Origin: Theristus sp. LFF4_11
Lineage: Eukaryota > Nematoda > Chromadorea > Monhysterida > Xyalidae
DNA length: 64,000 nt
Reading direction: 5' to 3'
NCBI GenBank assembly: GCA_030248135.1
Contig: JASANC010004953.1
Span: 1 to 64,000, forward strand
Of the stretch, positions 57,901 through 64,000 are shown one piece after another. A program made the position numbers and the translations under genes. The notes under the pieces are model-generated. The model did no database searches. It worked only from the letters and a program-made list of their open reading frames with translations, and was not told the origin of the DNA. Each line of letters opens with the position of its first letter. Within the stretch, counting starts at the first letter, position 1.

Positions 57901-58350
57901 ACTGAGAAGTCAGGTGTTGCGGAAAATTTAGGTTTTATTGACGTTTGCGGCAGGCTTGCTGAGAAATAAGGTTTGCTGGGAATTTAGGCTCACTGAAAAT
58001 TTAGGATCACTGGCAATTTAGGTTTGTTGAGAAATTAGCTACGCGGTCACTAAATACTGCTTCATGAATGCCCCTTAACGTTTGCAGGCTACCCGGCGAT
58101 CGATGCACCGAAGTCGTTTGGCGGAAATAAAGTCGCGAATCGCGATGACTGGAATAAGCTGTTGATGATGAATAAGGTGAAAAACGAAATAAAACAGTTC
58201 AAAACTAATATCGGTTGTTGCCGGTGTTGGGTTATACACGAGCATTTAATAAAAAATTGAAACTTTCAGACTCTGAACCTCAGCGAGTTGAACGACATAC
58301 AAAAGTTCATTGAAGCATGGACGGGAAGTCCGGTCAACATGGCTGTGTGA
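39944..58350 (+). CDS. IFT172: Intraflagellar transport protein IFT172 (C. elegans OSM-1)
   Basis: Largest IFT-B subunit, acting in cilium assembly and at the ciliary tip. Forty exons, all phases consistent, 1753 residues (human about 1749): 39944–40126, 40322–40434, 40865–41050, 41870–41945, 42199–42346, 42707–42776, 43171–43294, 43646–43741, 44103–44315, 44763–44866, 45059–45150, 45446–45510, 45631–45744, 45820–45921, 46389–46633, 46982–47066, 47369–47461, 47769–47846, 47963–48043, 48129–48296, 48761–48953, 49335–49489, 49749–49838, 50276–50485, 51005–51145, 51513–51655, 51864–52022, 52578–52758, 53014–53123, 53518–53653, 53859–53957, 54310–54483, 55454–55540, 55732–55851, 55991–56101, 56396–56626, 57090–57254, 57672–57822, 58088–58176, 58270–58350. 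N-terminal WD40 propellers occupy about residues 1–560 ([49 protein letters not shown]), then TPR-like helices ([30 protein letters not shown]). Introns carry many MITEs and SINEs. Confidence 0.97.
40139..40308. mobile_element. MITE F2 making up nearly all of IFT172 intron 1
   Basis: 170 bp of a 195-bp intron. Only 12 bp precede it (GTGGTGTTTTCA) and 13 bp follow it (TACCGTATTTCAG). Confidence 0.85.
40508..40596. mobile_element. MITE F1 copy (IFT172 intron 2)
   Basis: GGCATTCATGAAGCAGTATT to ATTGCTTCAGGAATGCC. Confidence 0.7.
41132..41397. mobile_element. MITE F6 copy inserted in a (GACT)n-tailed repeat (IFT172 intron 3)
   Basis: The flanking CACTTCTCTGGTA and CATGCCGTGCACTGCAG are contiguous in sister copies (31975–32055, 44600–44692), so this copy is an insertion into that repeat and shows F6's ends precisely. 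Confidence 0.75.
41440..41605. mobile_element. MITE F4 copy (IFT172 intron 3)
   Basis: ATAGACAGGTAAACAGTTTC to GCACACGCATTCAGTCGCAG. Confidence 0.65.
42020..42188 (+). repeat. SINE S1, 5'-truncated (IFT172 intron 4)
   Basis: Starts within the tRNA head (GACTGATTGTCTGTGCGGTC), retains box B and body; ends in (CAA)n just before the exon 5 acceptor. Confidence 0.75.
42515..42665. mobile_element. MITE F4 copy (IFT172 intron 5)
   Basis: CATGACGCGAGAATTCAAAAT to GTCTGCAAACGCATTCATTC. Confidence 0.6.
43494..43575 (-). repeat. tRNA-like sequence (IFT172 intron 7)
   Basis: Minus strand carries TTGTGGCGCAGGTGTAGGAC (box A-like) and CGCTCGAACCCCGCTG (box B-like). No paired acceptor stem, so likely a tRNA-derived repeat. 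Confidence 0.45.
43828..43940. mobile_element. MITE F4, partial (IFT172 intron 8)
   Basis: GTGACTCGGCCCTATTTAG to GCGGGCAATGAGTCTTGGGAC. Confidence 0.6.
44600..44692 (+). repeat. Dispersed repeat ending in (GACT)n (IFT172 intron 9)
   Basis: GGTGTCTTACACTTCTCTGG … GTGCACTGCAGAATAAAAAC followed by about four GACT units. Sister copies at 31975–32055 and split around 41132–41397. The 3' microsatellite tail suggests a LINE- or SINE-type 3' end. Confidence 0.65.
44871..44964. mobile_element. MITE F1 copy (IFT172 intron 10)
   Basis: Begins about 5 bp after the 5' splice site. Confidence 0.75.
45208..45385 (+). repeat. SINE S1 copy (IFT172 intron 11)
   Basis: Complete head (CCTCGTGGCCTGGGTGGTAG, GGGATCGAGCCCCACC) and body. 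Confidence 0.85.
46213..46361. mobile_element. MITE F2 copy (IFT172 intron 14)
   Basis: Arms ATAATCAGCTGATTGGTTGG and CAACCAATCAGCGGATTCCG; left terminus worn. Confidence 0.7.
46800..46967 (-). repeat. tRNA-derived SINE, family S3 (IFT172 intron 15)
   Basis: Minus strand begins GCGGTGGTGGCGCAGTGGAA (box A) and carries ACCGGGTTCGATCCCCCT (box B); no strong cloverleaf and no T-run, so a retroposed derivative is likelier than a tRNA gene. Confidence 0.6.
47175..47334. mobile_element. MITE F2 copy (IFT172 intron 16)
   Basis: Variant end CAGTCTAACTCTATAACATA with TA flanks; same sub-type at 53155 and 60550. Confidence 0.8.
47517..47700 (+). repeat. SINE S1 copy (IFT172 intron 17)
   Basis: GCTCGTGGCCTGGGTGGCAG to the AACGCCTAAAATCA tail. 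Confidence 0.85.
48483..48640. mobile_element. MITE F2 copy (IFT172 intron 20)
   Basis: CAGTCGAACTCTAAATCAGC to TGAGAGTTCGACTT. Confidence 0.8.
49150..49304. mobile_element. MITE F2 copy (IFT172 intron 21)
   Basis: TA at both flanks (49148–49149, 49305–49306). Confidence 0.85.
49492..49681. mobile_element. MITE F2 copy overlapping a splice donor (IFT172 intron 22)
   Basis: Exon 22 ends GAG at 49489 and the intron opens GTATTGTCGAACTCTAAATT, so the element's terminal bases lie within the 5' splice-site window. Confidence 0.8.
50140..50239. mobile_element. MITE F1 copy (IFT172 intron 23)
   Basis: GGGGCGTTCATGAAGCAGT to GCTTCATGAATGCCACTTAA. Confidence 0.75.
50586..50814. mobile_element. MITE F5 copy (IFT172 intron 24)
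   Basis: Over 90% like the copy at 346–574 by eye; both TGACGTCA octamers kept. Confidence 0.8.
51243..51455. mobile_element. MITE F4 copy (IFT172 intron 25)
   Basis: Best-preserved ends: GGTTCTGCGACTCATTGCG and GCTCATTGAGTCTCGAAACC. Confidence 0.7.
52248..52404 (+). repeat. SINE S1 copy (IFT172 intron 27)
   Basis: Head CCTCGTGGCCTGGTGGTAGT with box B; the distal body has a short internal deletion. Confidence 0.85.
53155..53302. mobile_element. MITE F2 copy (IFT172 intron 29)
   Basis: CAGTCTAACTCTATAACATA to ATACAGTTTGACTG with TA flanks. Confidence 0.85.
53706..53835. mobile_element. MITE F2 copy, part of right arm deleted (IFT172 intron 30)
   Basis: Full left arm; the right arm is reduced to TATCAGCGGATTCCCTAT and terminus. 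Confidence 0.8.
54055..54260. mobile_element. MITE F4 copy (IFT172 intron 31)
   Basis: TTTTGGTTCCTTTGGACTCA to GCGCATTGAGTCTCCGGACA. Confidence 0.65.
54497..54961. mobile_element. MITE F7 copy with long C runs (IFT172 intron 32)
   Basis: Ends TACCGTATTACC / GGTAATACGGTA. C homopolymers on this strand mean the transcript is C-rich and the template strand G-rich. Confidence 0.8.
55193..55434. mobile_element. MITE F5 copy (IFT172 intron 32)
   Basis: Left TGACGTCA kept; the right octamer mutated to TGACCTCA. Confidence 0.8.
56140..56290. mobile_element. MITE F4 copy (IFT172 intron 35)
   Basis: GGTTCTGCGTGTGCAGACGT to CATCATGCATGAAACTGTTT; one end truncated. Confidence 0.55.
56790..56935. mobile_element. 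MITE F3, partial (IFT172 intron 36)
   Basis: Contains (CACGT) and (GTGAC) blocks around GAGCACGTGTTCTGAAGATA, as at 7435–7645; termini not intact. Confidence 0.55.
57303..57435. mobile_element. MITE F3 copy (IFT172 intron 37)
   Basis: GGTCCGTTTATACCTGACG to CATAAACGGGCCTTAA. Confidence 0.7.
58037..58078. mobile_element. MITE F1, half copy (IFT172 intron 38)
   Basis: Only the right arm (CTGCTTCATGAATGCCCCTT AA) remains, ending just before the exon 39 acceptor. Confidence 0.65.
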
Positions 58351-58360
58351 ACAGAATCAA

Positions 58361-58366
58361 AATAAA
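58361..58366 (+). terminator. Candidate poly(A) signal of IFT172
   Basis: AATAAA 11 nt after the stop codon; a very short 3' UTR is implied if used. Confidence 0.5.
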
Positions 58367-58433
58367 CAACGATTTTGACATTATTTGAATGTGATATGGT
58401 TTCAGTTTCAACAATGTTTTCAACGGATAACGC

Positions 58434-58523
58434 TAAAGGGGCATTCATGAAACAGTATTTAGTGACCGCATAGCTATGTTTCAACACAGCTGCGCGTCAC
58501 ACTGCTTCGTGAATGCGCCTTAA
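58434..58523. mobile_element. MITE F1 copy
   Basis: GGGGCATTCATGAAACAGT to GCTTCGTGAATGCGCCTTAA. Confidence 0.75.
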
Positions 58524-59145
58524 CGCATAAAGTATCAGATACGATGTTAATAATTTGATGGTGATCTGTTGAGTTTGATTCACAACAAAATAATTCCAGA
58601 ACGAAACGGAAAATGAATTCAAAGAAGCCAGCAGCGGTTAATTTTAGGGAAATAAAAACACACGAGCGATAAGAAGCCAAAGAAAAGCGCGTTTTTACTG
58701 AACACGCACACACGACGCGGTACAGTATGCAAACACACCACCCACACAATCCGCTCTTTTTTCTTTCGTATCGGTCATTGTTTTTTGTTCTGGCTCGTGT
58801 TCTGGTTCATCTGACAGGCAATTCGGTTTGTTTTATTGTTGGGCATTTGAAAAAAATCAGTTTGAATGAACAAATGATAAAATCTGTAGCTTTGACTTGA
58901 ATGAACCCACTGCACGAAAAAACAAAATTCAGATGAGTGAGATAAAGAGAAAAATGATGTCGTCGTCGCCGCGCACGCGCCGTTAACGTCAAACACAACT
59001 AAATAACTAAATCGCCGTCAAATAAACAAATAAAATAAAACGAGATTATGAATTAATTGACGCCTTTCTTTCGGTCGGCCTATTGAAATCATAATAAGTA
59101 GATAACGGAGCGCCCAGCCAAAAGCGTCGTCGTCGTCGCCGTGCG

Positions 59146-62100
59146 ATGGATGCGTCCAATAACAATTCCAATTCAAACAACGTGCTCATGTCAAACGGAG
59201 CGAACAACGCCGCCGGCGGCGGCGGCGGCGATTCGCCGAGTCGAACATACTGGAAGCACCACTTGATGCTGCTCCAGGAAAGCGCGCCGAAACCGCGCCT
59301 CGTGGCCGCCAGTCAGCCGGTCTCCCGACGGCCGCCGTATTACGGTCGCGACTTTCACGGGCTAATTCCGCGCGAGATCGCCGACCAACTGCTAGCCGTC
59401 GCTGGCGAAGGTCGGCGGTGGTTTTTTTGATGAATGATGAGAATGGGCTGCGTTTCAAATATAGTCGTTCCTTGAAAAACAATCGCTATGCTCGAGCGCT
59501 GCTCTCTAAAACGCAGTGCATTTTGCTGTGTTTCAATTATAGTCGTTGTTCCTTGAAACTGTATGCTTGAAAATCACGATGCTCGCTCGAACGCAGCTGT
59601 GGAGCATAGTTCATTTCAATTCCGTGAGAGTTATGCGCACAAAACTGTCGATATGGCAGCAGTGTCGTGTTCGCTATGTTGCCTGCTTGTTTCTTTTGCA
59701 GATTCAATTGATTGATTGGTGTTAGTTTGTGATGTGAGAGACAAAATATAGCAGGCAGGTCCTCAAAGTTGAGTCATCGATCAGGATAAAACCTGTCAGT
59801 TCAGGGGTTTATCGCTGAAAATTTTTATTCCACTGGAAATGTCGGCTTGCAATAATTCAAATGAAAGTGGTGTGTGGTGATTTTCTTTCACAACAAATCA
59901 GTGTGTCTCAAACATTGGTATCAATCAACAGTCATCCACACACGTAAAGTTGTCAACGAAAAACAACCCTGCTCTAGCAAACAAAAATCACACAAAAAAA
60001 CAAACCCATGCCATGCTCCACTCCGCAGGCGCCTATCTAGTGCGCGAGTCGCAGCGGTCGCCCGGCACCTACACGCTGTGCATGCGTTTCGACGAGCAAA
60101 CGAAAAACTATCGTCTGTTTTACGACGGCGCTCATTACGTCGGCGAGAAACGCTTCGAATCGGTCGAACAACTGGTGGCGGACGGTCTGATCTGCATGTA
60201 TTTGGACAAGCACGCCTCCGATTATATACAGCGCATGACTGATGAGGCGAATTATGAGGAGGCACCGTACTCGCAGTACCAACGGCGAATGCTCCGCAAG
60301 ACGGCGGCCGAGCAGCAGGGGGCGGGGACTAAGGTGGGCGGGGCTTGTTTTTTGGAGGCGGAGTTTGGAGGTTGTTTTGGGTTGGTGATGTTTGTGGGGA
60401 AGATTTGGTCGAAGATGTATTTTAGTACCATTGCGGACACTATTCACGCTGGCGGTCATGAACTTGGTTGCAACCTTCTTCGCGATCTTGTTCAAAGGTT
60501 TCCATCGTGTTATGCGACGCGATGCCACATTAACGGAAACTACAATCTGCAGTCAAACTCAATAACATATTCAACTAGCTGATTGGTTGGTGTTCACGTG
60601 ATGCGTGCTTTCTGGTGCAGGAGCAGAACGGTCTCCCCGCCTCCACAGAGTGCAGCAAGCATTGCCTGCACAGAAAGCATGCATCTCGTGGTGATCACCA
60701 ACCAATCAGCTAGCTGCTGTTGCATATGATATAGAAATCGACCGTGTGCGCTGTCAATTGAACCAACCAACCAACACCCTATCCCTAACCAACTTGCATC
60801 TTGCATCAACATTCGACCAGCTAATCTACAGTTGAGCTCTAAATTATAGGAAATCAGCTGATTGGTTGGTGGTCACGTGATGCATACTTTCTGTGCAGGC
60901 GAACTCCTCGCCCACAGAAATCATGCATACCGTAATCCCAACCAATCAGCTAATTCCCTGTAATTTAGAGTTCCACTGTAATCGTGTCAATTTCCGCACA
61001 GGTTCCAATCGGGCCAACATCCGGCGCACACCAACCACACCAACACCAGCCAAAGTCGTCGTCGCAGGCACACGCCGTCGGCGTACTGCAACAACAATCC
61101 CAACCCCAATCCCAGCCAAGAAGACCGCTGTCGCAAATCGCCGACGCGCCGCAACAGAAGGCGCATCGCTTCAAGGCGCACACGTTCCGGGCGCACTTCT
61201 GCGACTACTGCGGCAACTTCATGTGGGGCCTCGTGCAGCAGGGCGTCCGCTGCGAGGACTGCGGCTTCGCGGCGCATAAGAAGTGCTCGGAGAAGACGCG
61301 CATGGACTGTCAGCCGGACTTGAAGTCGGTTCACTTGTTGTTGTTTGTGGTTTTTTGCGATTCAAGTCGATTTTGTTTTTGCGCGATTCGCGAACATTCT
61401 GGCTGTGTGTACTCCCAGCTGGCTGGATTGGAACCTGTTTCCTTGTGCGTTTGCCTGACGCTGATGAAAAGCGCCGAATGAAATAGAACAGAACAGATTC
61501 TGTGTTGTTGCTGGGGATTTCAGGCGATGTTTTTAGCCAGGGCTAACCCAGAAAAGCGAACAGAACGCCGTCGAGTTGGGCGCCGGTTTTCTCTGTCTTG
61601 CAGTGCCTATGCACCCCTCGGCGGGGCTCGATCCCCCGAATGCACAGACAAGAGTCGTCGCCCTGTCGCCTCCGTGGCTCGGTGGTTAGCACGTTCGCCT
61701 TCAACCCAGAAGGTGACGGGTTCGATCCCCCACGGAGGATGACAAACTGCCGCCAGTGTAGCTCTCTACTCTAATAACTACTCTGGTTTTCAACTAAAGC
61801 TTTCGGATTCGCTGCCCTACGGGGATATAGCGACCGCAGGCCACCGAAACCGAAATCGGGCTAAGATCACTGGTGCTCCCAGGACAGAGCGGGGCTTAGA
61901 GGCTGTCCCCCTCACGTGGCGAGGGTATTGGTTCCACGGGATGGTGAGCCGTCCGTTCCCCAATCCCACCGGAGTTTGGTACCTTCGGGTTTCCGAAATC
62001 GGTGGGGGCGTGCTTCAAATATTAAAAAAAGAGTCTAACGCAAGACAAGATTTTTGTCTCAATTACCTTGTTGATGTTCTGCAGCTGGCGAGTGTTGCAA

Positions 62101-63566
62101 CTCATCATCAGCTCGGTATTGCGCCGAAAGCGTTGTTGTCTGTGCGTTCAGGGGATCGAGCCGCGCCAAGGGGTGTATAAGCATTTAATGACAAAGAAAA
62201 CTCGATGGGCGCCCTACTCGACGGCGTTCTGAACGCTTATCTTGGTTAGCCCTGGCCTGAAAAAACAAGCAGTTGCAAGCGTCGAAATCACTGTTCGCTT
62301 CGTTGTGAGACTCACCAAAACTACTGCCGCAGATACGTGAAGCGCATGTTCGCCGTCGATTTGTGCACGCTGTGCATGGCGCACCAGTGCAACGTGCCGC
62401 CTGTCGTGACGAAATGCGTCGCTGAAATCGAGTCGCGCGGGCTGTTCGTCGAGGGCATTTATCGGATATCCGGCAGTCACGAGGAAATCGAGCGGCTTCG
62501 GGTGGCATTTGACGTCAGTTCGAAACCGGTCCGTTGTTTTTGCTTTCTGCGTTTGTTCTGTCTTGGGATGGGATTTGTTGGATTCTGATTGGTGATTTTT
62601 TGCTTGGTTTCTTTGGATTTGTTTGAGTGCGCTGATTCGCTGCGAAAAGCTCAACCAATCGCTGGCGATCCTTGGTTGAACGCAGCCGCTTATTCGCCCG
62701 ATCATGTGTTTGTTTCAAGAAAATTCGCAAACTATACGCAATCAACTGATTGCTTTGTGATCTGATCACGTGATGCGTGCTTTGATCTGTGCCGAGCATA
62801 CCCGTGCGACGATATGGAGTGCCAATGTGCCATTGGCGACACAGGTTTGAGGGCTGTGCACATCGGTACCCCACACCGTCGCGCGGGTCTGGTGCCGAGG
62901 TCCAGGCTGCCTCGTGATGCGTGACCACCAACCAATCAGCTGATTGCCTATAATTTACCGAGTTCTCGTGATGATGCCTGATCACCAACCAATCAGCTGA
63001 TTGCCCACAATATCACCGAGTTCTCGACTGACTGTACATTTCCGTCCGTCCTTCTGCACGCCCAGGTCGACCTCTCCCCAGCGCGCGTCGAGGACATCCA
63101 CTCCGTCGCGGGCCTCCTCAAACTCTACCTTCGCCTCCTGCCGCAACCGCTCGTGACGCATTCATGCTACCGAAGTCTACTCGCGATTTTGCGCTTGCCG
63201 CCGCAATCGCAACAGCATCGCAACAGCGACTACGATCGCCTGAAACTGATCCGCCAGTCACTCGACGAGCACCTCCCACTGGCGCACTTCGAGACACTTC
63301 GAGTGTTGGTCGGCCATCTTGCTGTGGTCGCCGAACACTCGGCCGTGAACAAGATGACGACGGATAATGTGGCGACGATCTTTGCGCCCACCGTGCTGCT
63401 ACACTCGAGTCCGCAGAATGTGGCGATGCAGCTCGCGCACCAGGAGCAGAACGTGCTGCAGTATTTGATCGTGAACTCGCGCAAGTTGTTTCCGCCGGCG
63501 CCGCGAGTGTCGAGTGTCGAGTCGTCGAGTGTCAATCACGCGACTGACGCGGTGACGCCGTCGTGA
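59146..63566 (+). CDS. Chimaerin-type Rac GTPase-activating protein (SH2–C1–RhoGAP)
   Basis: Diacylglycerol-regulated GAP expected to turn off Rac at membranes downstream of phosphotyrosine signals. Five exons: 59146–59410, 60029–60333, 61002–61324, 62333–62513, 63066–63566; phases agree, 524 residues. A low-complexity N-terminus precedes an SH2 domain from [21 protein letters not shown] with phosphate-binding R94 in AYLVRES and NYRLFYDG…[12 protein letters not shown]. The C1 domain (about 245–293) has the full Cys/His set ([31 protein letters not shown]); the first His–Cys spacing looks one residue short. The RhoGAP domain has [17 protein letters not shown] with arginine finger R342, then [17 protein letters not shown] and [18 protein letters not shown]. 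elegans chin-1 is the likely counterpart. The start at 59146 is the first ATG and leads directly into the conserved block. Confidence 0.95.
60550..60745. mobile_element. MITE F2 copy (chimaerin intron 2)
   Basis: CAGTCAAACTCAATAACATA sub-type; right terminus worn. Confidence 0.75.
60829..60978. mobile_element. MITE F2 copy (chimaerin intron 2)
   Basis: CAGTTGAGCTCTAAATTATA, TA flank at left and TA at right; ends 23 bp before exon 3. Confidence 0.85.
61505..61656 (-). repeat. SINE S1, interrupted (chimaerin intron 3)
   Basis: Reversed copy broken inside the tRNA head at the point where the S2 SINE starts. Confidence 0.75.
61668..62035 (+). repeat. tRNA-derived SINE, family S2 (chimaerin intron 3)
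   Basis: Head GCCTCCGTGGCTCGGTGGTT … GGGTTCGATCCCCCACGGAG has both Pol III boxes and a nearly paired 7-bp acceptor stem. The anticodon arm (CCTTC/GAAGG) encloses only 6 nt and no T-run follows. A body of about 290 bp continues to CTTCAAATATTAAAAAAAG. Best read as a SINE rather than a tRNA gene; the only copy seen here. Confidence 0.7.
62128..62272 (+). repeat. SINE S1, 5'-truncated (chimaerin intron 3)
   Basis: From TTGTCTGTGCGTTCAGGGGA through the body to CTTGGTTAGCCCTGG. Confidence 0.75.
62728..63032. mobile_element. MITE F2, rearranged with duplicated right arm (chimaerin intron 4)
   Basis: Left arm AATCAACTGATTGCTTTGTG; the right arm CACCAACCAATCAGCTGATTG occurs twice (about 62928 and 62982). 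About 90 bp of foreign sequence between the arms shares CGGTACCCCACACCG and GTTTGAGGGCTGTGCACAT with foldback A. Confidence 0.65.
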
Positions 63567-64000
63567 GGGAAATCGGCGCTGGTTTAGGATGGAATTGTTG
63601 CGGGAGAGTTTTTGATGGGTTCTGGTCTTGAGACAGTGCACATGCTTGTGTGTGTGTCTGTGTAGCGGCATTCATGAACACAGCTACGCGTCAGGGTCAC
63701 TAAATACTGTTTCATATGAATGCACCTTAACTCAGAGTGCACAGTCTTCCAGACCAGGACTTTTTATTGGATTAAACGTGTGTTGCGTCGAAAGTCTCCT
63801 CGTTGTGTCATAACAGTTTTTTTTTATTGTCCAGTCAAATATTTTCTGCTGGGTAAGGCTTGAGTTTAAGGCTTCAATATGATAAGGCTTGAGGTAGGTT
63901 GGTTGCGTCAATTTTTTTTCCATGGAAACGTGAGTGTACATGAACATCGATGAATATTGTTCGTTCTACCGGAAACCCGCTTGTCCAGGCAGACTTCTGC
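63567..64000. other. 3' flank of chimaerin
   Basis: Contains an F1 MITE (63664–63730); no further gene seen before the window ends. Confidence 0.5.
63664..63730. mobile_element. MITE F1, shortened copy
   Basis: CGGCATTCATGAACACAGCT to TTCATATGAATGCACCTTAA; one arm shortened. Confidence 0.65.

Larger units (their letters stand above)
58351..59145. other. Intergenic IFT172 / chimaerin
   Basis: Holds one F1 MITE (58434–58523) and the presumed chimaerin promoter. No additional gene or recognised regulatory motif. Confidence 0.6.

Noticed and set aside
61668..61740. Functional tRNA gene
   Set aside because: Boxes A and B fit, but the anticodon loop has 6 nt, position 1 is unpaired and no T-run follows; the SINE reading is better.

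Overview
This is eukaryotic (metazoan) nuclear DNA. Every protein gene is broken by GT–AG introns, which often end in TTTCAG, and conserved animal proteins can be rebuilt exon by exon with consistent reading phases. The organism is probably a nematode or a close ecdysozoan. The best hint is that ZMAT2/SNU23 and OST3/MAGT1 lie head to tail about 0.3 kb apart on one strand, which I recall as the arrangement of the neighbouring C. elegans genes ZK686.4 and ZK686.3. The genes are much richer in introns than Caenorhabditis orthologues (IFT172 has 40 coding exons). I could not run a database search, so the taxon is an inference.

Layout: <1–3639 (+) NR4A/NHR-6-type nuclear receptor, 5' end outside the window. 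6695–11575 (−) MFSD6-like transporter. 13834–17336 (−) OST3/MAGT1 oligosaccharyltransferase subunit. 17662–20579 (−) ZMAT2/SNU23 spliceosome protein. 21237–25960 non-genic, with a 2.26-kb palindromic element and a decayed LINE. 26038–27534 a second long palindrome. 27551–38372 (+) 3'-5' exonuclease-fold protein whose active site looks dead. 39944–58350 (+) complete IFT172, 1753 codons. 59146–63566 (+) chimaerin (SH2–C1–RhoGAP). The genes are unrelated housekeeping or signalling genes rather than one pathway; only ZMAT2–OST3 looks like a possible operon. IFT172 has a perfect RFX/DAF-19 X-box 182 bp upstream of its ATG.

The striking part is the repeats. At least seven families of short inverted-repeat elements (MITEs), a tRNA-derived SINE in about a dozen copies, a hAT transposon inside one of those SINEs, and three long foldback elements fill introns and gaps. 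Several meet gene structure directly: IFT172 intron 1 is a MITE plus about 25 bp, one foldback starts at the 5' splice site of a ZMAT2 intron, and another sits 7 bp upstream of a start codon with a 9-bp target duplication. I found no CRISPR arrays, prokaryotic systems, rRNA genes or convincing functional tRNA genes.
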